Shown here piece by piece: positions 18,752 to 26,595 of a DNA stretch of 64,000 nt. How positions within the stretch are numbered: position 1 is the stretch's first letter; each line of letters begins with the position of its first letter. The DNA comes from Candidatus Saccharibacteria bacterium CG_4_10_14_0_2_um_filter_52_9. Lineage in GTDB: Bacteria > Actinomycetota > Acidimicrobiia > Acidimicrobiales > RAAP-2. The notes below the pieces were generated by a model. The model was not told the origin of the DNA. It saw only the letters and a program-made list of their open reading frames with translations, and did not search any database. The stretch is taken from positions 42,986 to 106,985 of the forward strand of contig CAJCJA010000036.1 of NCBI GenBank assembly GCA_903970515.1. Reading direction: 5' to 3'. The translations under genes were made by a program, and so were the position numbers.

Positions 18752-19032
18752 TAGGCGACACCACCGGCGACCGCGGGCAGCAGAGTGATCTCGTCGTCAC
18801 TCTTCACGGGCGCGTCCAGTCCCCCGAGGTAGCGGACGTCGTCGTCATTGATGTAGACGTTCAAGAAGCGGTGTAGGCTCCCGTCGTCGTTCAACAACTG
18901 AGTCTTGACCGCGGGATACTCCTTACCGAGTTGTCCCAAGACGTCGCCAATCGTGTCGCCCTCAACGTGAAGGGTGGTAGCGCCACCCATAGCAGGGCGC
19001 AGCACGGTGGGGATTCTCAACAATGCCGACAT
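18751..19032 (-). CDS. cysO: Sulfur carrier protein CysO (MoaD/ThiS fold) with C-terminal extension
   Basis: Small ubiquitin-fold protein, 93 aa, that carries sulfur as a C-terminal thiocarboxylate. The sequence has the MoaD/ThiS pattern with LNVYINDDDVRYLGGLDAPV and ends LLPAVAGGVA. The GlyGly needed for adenylation is therefore followed by Val-Ala, so the protein would need trimming before use. The neighbouring JAMM peptidase gene is an obvious candidate for that step. It overlaps cysM by one base. A possible promoter lies at 19051-19078. Confidence 0.93.
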   Translation of the reverse strand: MSALLRIPTVLRPAMGGATTLHVEGDTIGDVLGQLGKEYPAVKTQLLNDDGSLHRFLNVYINDDDVRYLGGLDAPVKSDDEITLLPAVAGGVA

Positions 19033-19050
19033 GACGTCTCTTTCGGGTAA

Positions 19051-19078
19051 ATATCTAAAACCTGACTAACTGCGTCAA
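19051..19078 (-). promoter_or_regulatory. Possible sigma-70-type promoter of cysO
   Basis: On the minus strand, TTGACG (19078-19073) is followed after 16 nt by AGATAT (19056-19051), in a local AT-rich patch. The hexamers would start transcription just upstream of the cysO ATG at 19032. A spacing of 15 nt with TAGATA is an alternative reading. Support is by eye only. Confidence 0.4.
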
Positions 19079-19087
19079 CTTTAGCGC

Positions 19088-19114
19088 GGGGACCCCTTCG
19101 CGTGTCAGGTCCCC
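19088..19114 (-). terminator. Possible hairpin between mec and cysO
   Basis: GGGGACC at 19088-19094 and GGTCCCC at 19108-19114 form a perfect 7-bp stem with a 13-nt loop. It lies in the 213-nt gap between mec and cysO on their coding strand. It could end mec transcription ahead of the cysO promoter. No T-run follows, so this is tentative. The rest of the gap shows no convincing gene. Confidence 0.35.
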
Positions 19115-19245
19115 CTCGCAACACAACTGCGCACGGAACCCGTCATGAACGCTGCGCGCGCGGGCACCTCGGGCGATGTGGTGTCTCTGATTTCGAGGTT
19201 CGATCGGCCCATCGCGGCTCGCGGCGAGCACTCGGCCACTCATCG

Positions 19246-19653
19246 CTAGTGACTCGACACCGATTCCTCACGAACCTCGTCGCCGACGATGCGAAAACTA
19301 CGCACGACGGTCGGCACGTCGCGCAACGAGACGAGGACGTAGTGCCACGCCGGGTCGGGTGCTTGACGAACGTCGGTCGGACTCGGAAACGCCTCAGAGT
19401 GCGTGTGCGAGTGAAACACGCCCAGCACCTCAAGGCCCTCGTCGTCTGCACGGCGAAACGTTCGCAGCATCACCTTGGGGTCGACTTCATACAACTTCGC
19501 TGAGTGCGCGACGTTGTCGCTCGCGACGACCTCCACGACGACCGCGTCATCGCCCCCCGCCCTACCGAGCAGGAGCCCACATCCTTCATCGGGCAAGGCA
19601 CGAATGCATGTCGCAATCATCTTGTCGCGAAGACTCGTCTCGAGAGAAAGCAT
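19246..19653 (-). CDS. mec: JAMM/MPN+ metallopeptidase, Mec-type CysO-cysteine peptidase
   Basis: Zinc-dependent isopeptidase-like enzyme; in mycobacteria Mec releases cysteine from CysO-cysteine. The JAMM motif is complete: the Glu in DEGCGLLLG and HSHTHSEAFPSPTD, which fits HxHx7Sx2D. Length is 135 aa, a single MPN domain. Position upstream of cysO-cysM, as in mycobacteria, supports the role. Because CysO here carries two residues beyond GlyGly, this enzyme may also mature the carrier. It is divergent from smpB with only 52 nt between the starts. Confidence 0.92.
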   Translation of the reverse strand: MLSLETSLRDKMIATCIRALPDEGCGLLLGRAGGDDAVVVEVVASDNVAHSAKLYEVDPKVMLRTFRRADDEGLEVLGVFHSHTHSEAFPSPTDVRQAPDPAWHYVLVSLRDVPTVVRSFRIVGDEVREESVSSH

Positions 19654-19705
19654 CCACTCAACTTAGGCCTCGTGAATCGCACAAGGCGGCGTCTAGCCTG
19701 TGGTC

Positions 19706-20227
19706 ATGGCTCGAGCCAAGCAGATCCAGGAACGACGCGCCAAGGCCAAGGCCGAGAGCGCCGGTGGGGACCGGGTGGTCGCCACCAACCGTCGCGCTCG
19801 TTACGACTACGAGATCATCGAGAGCATCGAGTGCGGGATCATGCTCACCGGCTCCGAAGTCAAATCACTTCGCGAAGGCACCGCTCAAATCGCCGATGCG
19901 TACGCGCGAATCGACGACGGTGAGTTGTGGCTCTTCCAAATGCACATTCCCCCGTGGACCTTCGCGGTCGGATTCGGAAGTCACGACCCCGATCGAAAAC
20001 GCAAGTTGCTCGTCCACCGTCACGAGATCAAAGACCTGCACGAACAGACTCAAACGCAACCACTCACGATCATCCCCCTCAAGCTCTACTTTAAAGACGG
20101 TCGGGCCAAGGTTGAATTGGCTCTCGCCCGAGGAAAGAAACAGCAAGATCGGCGCCAAGCCCTCGCCAAGCGCGACGCGGAGAGAGAGATGGCCCGCGCC
20201 GTGCGCAACGCGGAAAAATTCTCCTGA
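19706..20227 (+). CDS. smpB: SsrA-binding protein SmpB
   Basis: Binds tmRNA and brings it to stalled ribosomes. Characteristic segments are NRRARYDYEIIESIECGIML, GSEVKSLREG, the WLFQMHIPPW loop and the basic tail beginning GKKQQDRRQALAKRDAERE. Length from ATG 19706 is about 173 aa; an in-frame GTG at 19700 is less likely. It lies 60 nt upstream of ssrA on the same strand, the classical pairing. Confidence 0.97.
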   Translation: MARAKQIQERRAKAKAESAGGDRVVATNRRARYDYEIIESIECGIMLTGSEVKSLREGTAQIADAYARIDDGELWLFQMHIPPWTFAVGFGSHDPDRKRKLLVHRHEIKDLHEQTQTQPLTIIPLKLYFKDGRAKVELALARGKKQQDRRQALAKRDAEREMARAVRNAEKFS

Positions 20228-20287
20228 TCGGCGTCGGTGTACGTCGGGTACGATGGAGTCGCGACTAAATGAGTCGTGTAACTACGA

Positions 20288-20634
20288 GGGGATGATTGGT
20301 TTCGACATCAGTCGTCGAGGTGAATGAAGCGAGCCGTGGTCTCCGGAGCCACGTAAAAGAGCCGGAAACAATAAATAAACGCCAAGCCTCAGCTTGCGCT
20401 TGCTGCTTAGGTAGCAACGTCCGCCTGGACCCAGCCCTGCGGTTCAGATATCGGGCGTCATAATGTAGGGCTTACCTTCAAGGTTCGTTAGTGACCTCGA
20501 AGGAACACTTCAGCTAACTAAGGAATGTCGTGAGTGCCAACAGTGGCGATATTCCCTACAACTTGCTGTTGGCTGCGCTCGGAGAAGAATCACTGAGGAA
20601 CTGATGGACCTGGGTTCGATTCCCAGCATCTCCA
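20288..20634 (+). ncRNA. ssrA: Transfer-messenger RNA (tmRNA)
   Basis: Rescues stalled ribosomes and tags the peptide. The 5' end GGGGATGATTGGTTTCGAC pairs with the 3' CATCTCC, followed by the discriminator A; the T-arm GGGTTCGATTCCC is clear. CCA is not encoded. The tag frame ends with codons for LALAA and TAG at 20408-20410. An in-frame TAA at 20372-20374 limits the tag to at most 11 residues. With the GCC at 20381 as resume codon, preceded by TAAAC, the tag is AKPQLALAA. The resume codon is my inference. A TACGAT -10 element may lie at 20249-20254. Confidence 0.95.
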
Positions 20635-20844
20635 AGGACGCCCGAGGTTCGCTTCGGACGTTGTTGGAGATGAACAGTCATCGCGAACGTTGAAGTCCCG
20701 CGTTGCGTCCTCGCGCAATGCTCTACTGCAACGTCGTGCTCGGTACTCGCCAGTGGATCGCGCACCGTTCGAAGCGCGTGTCGCAAGACAACTCGTGCAC
20801 ATCGCGCATCTACTTTGTGCGTATCCAACGTGATCAGCTTCACC

Positions 20845-21441
20845 TCACACCGGTGGTGCCGGGTCATATTGAATACCGCGCCGAACCTGGCGAGCCCGCT
20901 CGACGCCCGCTAAACGCGCCACTAGGTGCAGCGCCATGTCGATACCCGCCGAAACCCCCGCTGACGTCACGACGTCGCCATCATCGACGAAGCGCGCGTC
21001 GGCATCGACCCGCACGCTCGGATCGATCTCACCTAAGAGCTCAAGCGACGCCCAATGCGTCGTGGCGGGTCGACCATGGAGTAAACCGGCGGCGGCGAAT
21101 ACCAGAGAACCGGTGCACACACTCGTCATCAGTGGCGTGCGCGCGCGTCGTACGCGCAACCAGTCGAGCAGCGGTGCGTCCAAAAGATGTGCCCGTGTCC
21201 CTTGTCCCCCTGGATAGATCAGTATCTCAAGGTCCCCCAGCTCGTCCATCGACGTGTCAGCGACGATGGCGAGCCCCTTCGCGCAACGTACGGTCCCGCC
21301 GGTACGTGAAAACATCAACACGTCATAGCCGTCGTCAGGAAAATACAACGTCCACCAGCGAAGTACCTCCCAAGGACCCACGGCGTCGAGTTCCTCCATC
21401 TGGTCGAAGATGAAGATACCTATCGTCTTACGTTCACTCAC
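20845..21441 (-). CDS. DJ-1/PfpI family protein
   Basis: Class I glutamine-amidotransferase-like fold of about 198 aa, related to isonitrile hydratase and the N-terminal domain of GATase-type AraC regulators. The opening IGIFIFDQMEELDAVGPWEV and the nucleophile elbow SVCTGSLVFAAAG with its Cys are present, as is the GVSAGIDMALHLVARL helix. No DNA-binding domain follows. I chose the GTG at 21441, 10 nt after a GAGGAGG site. Substrate unknown. The 210 nt between it and ssrA show nothing convincing. Confidence 0.85.
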   Translation of the reverse strand: MSERKTIGIFIFDQMEELDAVGPWEVLRWWTLYFPDDGYDVLMFSRTGGTVRCAKGLAIVADTSMDELGDLEILIYPGGQGTRAHLLDAPLLDWLRVRRARTPLMTSVCTGSLVFAAAGLLHGRPATTHWASLELLGEIDPSVRVDADARFVDDGDVVTSAGVSAGIDMALHLVARLAGVERARQVRRGIQYDPAPPV

Positions 21442-21493
21442 GTTTCGCACACCTCCTCAGGCCCGAACTCGCCCCGGGTGCGTACGCGCCCGC

Positions 21494-21997
21494 TCACGAA
21501 CTGAGCGCTTCGACGAAATGCGTAGGGACGTCTACCGTGATGACGAAACGTCGATTGCCTCGCAACGTCAAGGCGAGCGCCTCGCCGCGGCGAGTCACGA
21601 GAGCCGCTCGATGGAACAGTCGTAGACTGCCGCGGTAACCCCAACCACCCATCTGCATCAGCGTCAGGTTCTCAGCGCTTGCTGACTCAATGTCCGTGCG
21701 GTCAAAGCGCTGGCGCATGACTCCGCCGGGGCCGTAGAGGATTTCGAGACGTCGACCACGCGCGTCGTCGACGACCCTCACTACCACGCGCAGTGACACT
21801 ACGAAGAAGAAGAGCACAATCGCGAATCCCACCGCCAACACCAACACGGCTAGCACGGGAAGTGAATGGACACTCGTCGCGTTGACGACGAGCACGACCA
21901 CATTCGCAAGTACCACAATCGCGATACCCAGGACAATGGTGAGATTCGTCGAGCGCAGGCGCTGTTCAATCAGCACAGTGGATGTCGCCACCAACAC
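21494..21997 (-). CDS. Membrane protein with two TM helices and cytoplasmic domain
   Basis: Function not recognised. The 167-aa protein has two strong membrane helices (within about 20-42 and 47-72) joined by a short polar loop with NATSVHSLP. A C-terminal domain of about 95 residues follows. That domain contains the pattern GGWGYRGSLRLF and ends with a strand-like FVITVDVP, reminiscent of PH-like domains in actinobacterial membrane proteins. It lies upstream of and co-directional with the DJ-1/PfpI gene, 52 nt away. Confidence 0.65.
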   Translation of the reverse strand: MLVATSTVLIEQRLRSTNLTIVLGIAIVVLANVVVLVVNATSVHSLPVLAVLVLAVGFAIVLFFFVVSLRVVVRVVDDARGRRLEILYGPGGVMRQRFDRTDIESASAENLTLMQMGGWGYRGSLRLFHRAALVTRRGEALALTLRGNRRFVITVDVPTHFVEALSS

Positions 21998-22289
21998 AGA
22001 GTAGGCGACGCACGTTCACTTTTGCGGGCGCGTGAAGGACGGGGCACGGTGTTTCACCGAGCGAGTGCCTAGGGCGAGTCATCGAAGAATGTCGTCGCCG
22101 AAAGGCGCCGTCGCGAAAAATTCGTGTCGCCCTTTACGTGTTGCCACGAGTGCTGCGTGGTGGAATGCGCCGCGCACGCATCAAGAGATAACGCGCGTTG
22201 ACCATCTGGTTGCGCGGAAGCGATCGCACGACGAGTGACGAATGTCGCGGCGACAGCCATGCTCGACGTGCGCCGCGCGGCTTTTCCAA
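21998..22289. other. 292-nt intergenic stretch without a supported gene
   Basis: No credible coding frame, tRNA or strong hairpin is visible. A minus-strand open frame here (22069-22332) has low-complexity, unconserved-looking composition and overlaps the next real gene, so I do not call it. The stretch should contain the promoter of the membrane-protein gene. Confidence 0.4.
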
Positions 22290-22568
22290 CTACGCGGCCC
22301 TCACTTGATCCTTGCTGATACCTAGGGAGCACAAGAACTTGCGTACCTTAATGACTTGATCTTCCGTCAGATCACGCGTCCGCGTCGAGCCGAACGACAC
22401 GGTCTCGCCCTCCATGGTCACCGCCCAATTGCCTCGATGCGTCTCGTGGACTTCGCCGAAGCGAGCGAGTAGAGAACACACATCATGCCACTGGATGTTG
22501 TGGTTCAGTGGGTGACTGAAGAGCTTTTGGGCGGTTATGCGGTGGTGGTGATCCAACTTGATCGACAT
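22290..22568 (-). CDS. Small conserved hypothetical protein (HicA/dsRBD-like)
   Basis: A 92-aa protein with the pattern HHRITAQKLFSHPLNHNIQW, then SLLARFGEV, then HRGNWAVTMEGE and a C-terminal helix with VIKVRKFL. Similar small actinobacterial proteins with an alpha-beta-beta-beta-alpha layout resembling HicA or a double-stranded RNA-binding domain are known to me only as hypotheticals. No antitoxin-like partner is adjacent. The ATG at 22568 is preceded by GAGGGGG at good spacing. It is single-gene, between intergenic DNA and the RNA methyltransferase. Confidence 0.7.
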   Translation of the reverse strand: MSIKLDHHHRITAQKLFSHPLNHNIQWHDVCSLLARFGEVHETHRGNWAVTMEGETVSFGSTRTRDLTEDQVIKVRKFLCSLGISKDQVRAA

Positions 22569-22622
22569 AGTCAACCCCCTCGAGGGCCGAGGTGTTCTGC
22601 CCTCTCAAGCACTCTCCCCCCT

Positions 22623-23855
22623 CTAGGACCCAATGTCAAGGAGTGCCACGAGCTCCACGTGTTCGGTCATCGGAAACAGATCAAACACCTTCAATTCCGC
22701 CAACCTAAAACCACCGTCCAAGAATGCCTTTAGGTCGCGAGCGAAGGTCGCCGCGTCGCAGGACACGTAGACGATCCGGCGCGGCGCTCGTCGCAGGAGG
22801 GCTTGGACCACTCCTTTGGCGAGCCCGTTCCTCGGCGGGTCAAGAACCACGAGATCACCCTCACCTACCGCGTCGTTGATAGCTCTCGCACTCACGGACC
22901 ATTCGCGCACGCGAACTTGGCTAAGTCCGCGTGCGTTCTCTCGAGCGTCGCGAGCCGCGTAGGGCGAGGACTCGACCGCCGTCACTCGCCCGGCGGCCCC
23001 GACTTGTTTCGCGAGCGGAATCGAGAACAATCCAACACCGGAGAAGAGATCGACGACGTGGTCGCCGGGCTCGGCGCCGGTGAGCTCGACCACGCTCTCG
23101 AGCAGCATCGTCGGTGCGTCACGATGCGACTGCCAGAACGATCGCGGCGACACGGAAAAATAGTGTCCTTGCACACTTACTCGTGACTGCAACGACGGCT
23201 CCAGGGGTTCGCCGCGAAGTGAGCACACTTCGAAGTTCGTGCCTCGGTGCGTCTCATGGCGCACGAGCGCGAAGGGTTCGGTGTCACCGATTGCTCGAAG
23301 CTCTACCTCGCTCGCCCCGTGCCACTTGGTACCAAACGCTGGCGCCAGCACATCATCGGCAATCCAACACGCCGCGATGTCGACGAGTTCGTGCGAGCGA
23401 GCGACGCGCAAGCACAGTTCACCCTTCTTATTGACCGCACAACGCAGACGAGTTCGCGAACCTTTCGCTGGATTCGGTGCGCTCCGCAGTATGAAGTCGC
23501 GTTCGATACCGGCGATCCGTTGCAGGTGCTCTCGTACCAATGTCGTCTTCCAGAACGATTGTGCGTCGCGCGAGGCGTGTTGGAGATCACATCCTCCACA
23601 TCCTCCCGGGTGCGCATAGCGACACGGCGCGTCGACGCGTTCGGTGCTCGCTTCGCGGACCGCCACGGCGTCGCCTCGCGAGAACTTCGATGACGTCTCG
23701 GTGAGTCGTACCTGCACAGTCTCACCGGGCAAGGAATGACGTACAAAAACGACTCGACCATCGGCCAGTCGTCCCACGCCGCCACCGGTGGCGGGTCGAT
23801 CGACGTGCACTGTCTCGAGAGCCCCGCTGGGATCCTTCGCCGTCTCATCTTCCAC
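22623..23855 (-). CDS. TrmA/RlmD-family RNA (uracil-5-)-methyltransferase
   Basis: SAM-dependent enzyme that makes m5U in rRNA or tRNA. An N-terminal TRAM domain (GGGVGRLADGRVVFVRHSLPG) is followed by the Fe-S cysteines in CRYAHPGGCGGC. The SAM-binding motif is VVDLFSGVGLFSIPLA. The catalytic region includes LDPPRNGL and the nucleophile segment IVYVSCDAATFARDL, and the C-terminus has FPMTEHVE. At 410 aa it fits the family. Which uridine is modified cannot be decided from sequence. Confidence 0.93.
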   Translation of the reverse strand: MEDETAKDPSGALETVHVDRPATGGGVGRLADGRVVFVRHSLPGETVQVRLTETSSKFSRGDAVAVREASTERVDAPCRYAHPGGCGGCDLQHASRDAQSFWKTTLVREHLQRIAGIERDFILRSAPNPAKGSRTRLRCAVNKKGELCLRVARSHELVDIAACWIADDVLAPAFGTKWHGASEVELRAIGDTEPFALVRHETHRGTNFEVCSLRGEPLEPSLQSRVSVQGHYFSVSPRSFWQSHRDAPTMLLESVVELTGAEPGDHVVDLFSGVGLFSIPLAKQVGAAGRVTAVESSPYAARDARENARGLSQVRVREWSVSARAINDAVGEGDLVVLDPPRNGLAKGVVQALLRRAPRRIVYVSCDAATFARDLKAFLDGGFRLAELKVFDLFPMTEHVELVALLDIGS

Positions 23856-23891
23856 CGCTGCAGCCTAAGGGAGGTGAGGAACGGCCACTCT

Positions 23892-24563
23892 CTAGACGAA
23901 GGCGTGACGCAAGAATATGTCCACGAGTGTCGCAGCCCTCACGCGAGCGTTCGGCGTCTCGTGCGCCGTCCTCGCCAAGAGTTCTTCCTTCGAGCCGAGT
24001 TCGCGCGGCACCTCATCGCCCGCTTCGAACCAATCACGCAGCTGGGCCTCGTCGACTTCCGGATGAAATTGGACACCGACGTCGCGACCAACGACGAATG
24101 CTTGCACCGCGTCACTCGTACGCGCCCACGGCGTCGCCACGTCGGGCAGGATGCAGCGGTCGAAGTGAAATTCGAACCAAGGTCCCGACACGATGGGCGA
24201 ATCACCAATGGGTTCGACGTCATACCAACCAATTTCTGGTGCACCGGACGCCTCAACGGCGCCACCGTGGAATCGACACAGGGCCTGGGCCCCGAAGCAG
24301 ATTCCCAAGATTGGTATTGCGTTCGCGGCGGCGTCACCCATGAGAGAAAGTTCTCTTCCAAACCACGCCTCTTCCACCCGAGGGTCGTACACCGCACTCT
24401 TGGAGCCGAGGATGACCAACACGTCAACACCGTCAAGTGACGGCGTTGGACTTGACTCGTCCATCATGGCGATGGCAATCTCGTAACCACGCGTGCGAAA
24501 GGCGTCACCGATCAATCCCGGATTGTCTTCGAGGTGATGGCGAATGAAGAGAGCTCGTGGCAT
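23892..24563 (-). CDS. Class I glutamine amidotransferase domain protein
   Basis: Stand-alone GATase1 of 223 aa. The Cys nucleophile is in GICFGAQAL and the His-Glu of the triad in VQFHPEVDE. It resembles GuaA-like domains that transfer or hydrolyse glutamine-derived ammonia, or gamma-glutamyl hydrolases. No synthetase partner is adjacent. The C-terminal 60 residues are helical. It is co-directional with the RNA methyltransferase downstream (36-nt gap) and with the DUF3039 gene upstream (24-nt gap). Confidence 0.88.
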   Translation of the reverse strand: MPRALFIRHHLEDNPGLIGDAFRTRGYEIAIAMMDESSPTPSLDGVDVLVILGSKSAVYDPRVEEAWFGRELSLMGDAAANAIPILGICFGAQALCRFHGGAVEASGAPEIGWYDVEPIGDSPIVSGPWFEFHFDRCILPDVATPWARTSDAVQAFVVGRDVGVQFHPEVDEAQLRDWFEAGDEVPRELGSKEELLARTAHETPNARVRAATLVDIFLRHAFV

Positions 24564-24587
24564 GGTGGTCTTTGGTGCCTAAACCCG

Positions 24588-24872
24588 TCAGCCCTCGGGC
24601 AGCGACCAGCCGAGCGACGTCGCGATTTCCTTGCACGTGGGACACAGGGGGTATTTCTGTGGGTCCCTTCCCGGTACCCAGACTTTGCCGCACAACGCGC
24701 GCACCGGTGTCGCGTTGATCATCGCACCCACCACCGAGTTCTCGAGCGCCACGAAGTCACCGTCCTTGGGGGTGTAACCCTCAAGCACGATGTGCGTGAA
24801 TCGTTCGTGATCCCCTTCGTCGACTTGGGGCGAAGTTCGTACGACGACGTCGGTGTCGCCTTGAATAGTCAC
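24588..24872 (-). CDS. DUF3039 domain protein
   Basis: A 94-aa actinobacterial protein of unknown function. The family core is present: ERFTHIVLEGYTP, NATPVRALCGKVWVPGRDPQ and YPLCPTCKEIA, where the three cysteines probably bind a metal. It is first in a run with the amidotransferase gene and divergent from a small zinc-ribbon-like gene, with 42 nt between the starts. Confidence 0.85.
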   Translation of the reverse strand: MTIQGDTDVVVRTSPQVDEGDHERFTHIVLEGYTPKDGDFVALENSVVGAMINATPVRALCGKVWVPGRDPQKYPLCPTCKEIATSLGWSLPEG

Positions 24873-24914
24873 GCCTCTGACTTTATCGAGACGACACCAT
24901 TAGGGTCTTGACAC

Positions 24915-25133
24915 ATGAAGAAACGTCGACGCGTGACTCCTTCGACGAGACCCATCGGACGCGTCGCCTCTCACTTCACCCGCGAAGGAACACCGAAGAA
25001 CCCCTATCGCACTAAGGCCGAAGCCGAAAGTGCCGCGCAACTTGCGTGGACCTTGAATCGCGCGGACTTGAATGCCTATCGCTGTGACTACTGCTTCCAA
25101 TGGCACATCGGAAAACGGTACCGATCCGATTAG
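24915..25133 (+). CDS. Small basic hypothetical protein with Cys-X2-Cys
   Basis: A 72-aa protein, strongly basic at the N-terminus (MKKRRRVTPSTR) and ending with YRCDYCFQWHIGKRYRSD. The Cys-Cys-His cluster suggests a small metal- or nucleic-acid-binding module. The middle segment PYRTKAEAESAAQLAW is helical. Similar short proteins occur in actinobacteria and phages without assigned function. It starts 42 nt from the divergent DUF3039 gene. Confidence 0.65.
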   Translation: MKKRRRVTPSTRPIGRVASHFTREGTPKNPYRTKAEAESAAQLAWTLNRADLNAYRCDYCFQWHIGKRYRSD

Positions 25134-25186
25134 CGAAGTCACAACAAAAGGGGCAATATGGAGGGACTTGTAATGAAAGGTTCTCC

Positions 25187-25423
25187 ATGTCGGTCCAGGC
25201 GTACATCTTGATTCAAACCGAAATCGGCTCGAGCGAAGCGGTGGTGCACGCGACGCGCGCGGTCCCCGGCGTCGTCGAGGCCTTCGAAGTCACCGGCCCC
25301 TACGACGTGATCGTTCGGTGCGGTGCCGAGAGCGTCGACGACTTAGGCAAATTCATCGTCGGAGCGGTGCAGCGAGTGCCTGGCATCACTCGCACGCTCA
25401 CCTGCCCGGTCGTCAACATCTAG
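25187..25423 (+). CDS. Stand-alone Lrp/AsnC ligand-binding (RAM) domain protein
   Basis: A 78-aa protein matching the C-terminal effector domain of Lrp/AsnC regulators: VQAYILIQTE, TRAVPGVVEAFEVTGPYDVIV, and VQRVPGITRTLTCPVV. It lacks the DNA-binding helix-turn-helix, so it cannot act as a classical regulator. It may sense an amino acid or modulate another Lrp protein by mixed oligomerisation, which is inference. The ATG at 25187 follows GAAAGG. Its stop is 3 nt from that of the convergent CoA transferase gene. Confidence 0.88.
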   Translation: MSVQAYILIQTEIGSSEAVVHATRAVPGVVEAFEVTGPYDVIVRCGAESVDDLGKFIVGAVQRVPGITRTLTCPVVNI

Positions 25424-25426
25424 CCC

Positions 25427-26560
25427 CTAGCCGAAGGCGCCCGCCGCCTTCAATTGCGCCACCCGGTCATCGCTGAATCCCCACGCTGAAAGTCCGTCTC
25501 GCGTCCCCGATCCGGGTGAGTGTGCGGGACGACCAATAGCGCTCGGTGTCTTGGAGAATCGTGGCGCGGGATTGGGTTGCACCGCACCGTCGGTGGTGAA
25601 CACCTGTCGGGCGGAGTTGTATGGATGCGTCACCGCCTCGCGCGGCGAAAGAACCGGAGTCACGCAGGCGTCTTCGTCCTCGAACACCTTCGTCCATTCG
25701 TCACGCGTTTTGGTCGCAAAGATCGACGCAAAACGTTGTTTCAACTCGGGCCATTGCTCGCGGTCCATCTGTGCGGGTAATGACTCGCCTTCGAGCCCGA
25801 GTCCTTCGATGAGCGCCGAGTAAAACTTTGGTTCAATGGCCCCCACAGCCATGTAACCGTGATCACTCGTCTCGTACACCTCGTAGAAGTGCGCTCCGGT
25901 GTCGAGGAGGTTCGCGCCGCGTTCTTCGTGCCACAACCCCGCATTGATAAACGAATGCGTCATCGTGAGCAACGACGCGGAACCGTCGACCATCGCAGCG
26001 TCGACAATTTGTCCTTCGCCCGTTAATCGTGCGTGCAGGATCGCCGCCAGCACGCCGAGCGCGAGAAACATTGATCCACCGCCAAAGTCCCCCACGAGAT
26101 TGAGCGGCGGCACCGGTCGTTCGCCTTCGCGGCCCACCGGCCACAGCGCTCCCGACACCGCGATGTAGTTGATGTCGTGTCCGGCGCGAAGCGAGAGTGG
26201 TCCTTCTTGTCCGTAGCCCGTCATCCTCGCGTAGACGAGTTGCGCGTTTCGCTTCCAGACGTCGTTCGGTCCAATTCCGAGCCGCTCGGTCACTCCGGGG
26301 CGAAATCCCTCGATCAACGCATCCGCTTGTTCGCACAGCTCGAAGATCAAGGAACGGCCGGCCTCATTTTTCAAATCGACGGCCACGGAGGGGCGCGACC
26401 TAGTGAGGAGGTCCCACGACTCGCTCGCCTTGGCGTCGGCGTCACCGCGCTCGAGTCGAAGAATGTCCGCTCCCATGTCGGCGAGCAGCATGCACGCATA
26501 TGGTCCGGGGCCGATGCCCGCGAGCTCGATGATCTTTATACCTTGAAGCGGTCCACTCAC
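25427..26560 (-). CDS. CaiB/BaiF family CoA transferase or 2-methylacyl-CoA racemase
   Basis: Class III CoA-transferase fold of 377 aa. N-terminal GIKIIELAGIGPGPYACMLLADMGADILRLER, with the active-site-region Asp later in GHDINYIAVSGAL, fits the alpha-methylacyl-CoA racemase subgroup (IELAGIGPGP is typical of it). It would let branched acyl-CoA enter beta-oxidation. The gene is 35 nt downstream of an acyl-CoA dehydrogenase, supporting a lipid or sterol side-chain catabolic role, which is inference. Confidence 0.9.
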   Translation of the reverse strand: MSGPLQGIKIIELAGIGPGPYACMLLADMGADILRLERGDADAKASESWDLLTRSRPSVAVDLKNEAGRSLIFELCEQADALIEGFRPGVTERLGIGPNDVWKRNAQLVYARMTGYGQEGPLSLRAGHDINYIAVSGALWPVGREGERPVPPLNLVGDFGGGSMFLALGVLAAILHARLTGEGQIVDAAMVDGSASLLTMTHSFINAGLWHEERGANLLDTGAHFYEVYETSDHGYMAVGAIEPKFYSALIEGLGLEGESLPAQMDREQWPELKQRFASIFATKTRDEWTKVFEDEDACVTPVLSPREAVTHPYNSARQVFTTDGAVQPNPAPRFSKTPSAIGRPAHSPGSGTRDGLSAWGFSDDRVAQLKAAGAFG

Positions 26561-26595
26561 GATGTCAGTGTACGTTCAGTCCCGCGTGCGCCTAA

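Noticed and set aside
19055..19243. 62-aa minus-strand frame between mec and cysO
   Set aside because: Composition is not protein-like, and it spans a hairpin and the probable cysO promoter.
20635..20844. Integration site or mobile element after ssrA
   Set aside because: tmRNA 3' ends are common integration targets, but no integrase gene or repeat of the ssrA end is present nearby.
22069..22332. 87-aa minus-strand frame in the gap before the HicA-like gene
   Set aside because: Low-complexity sequence overlapping the 3' end of a better-supported gene.
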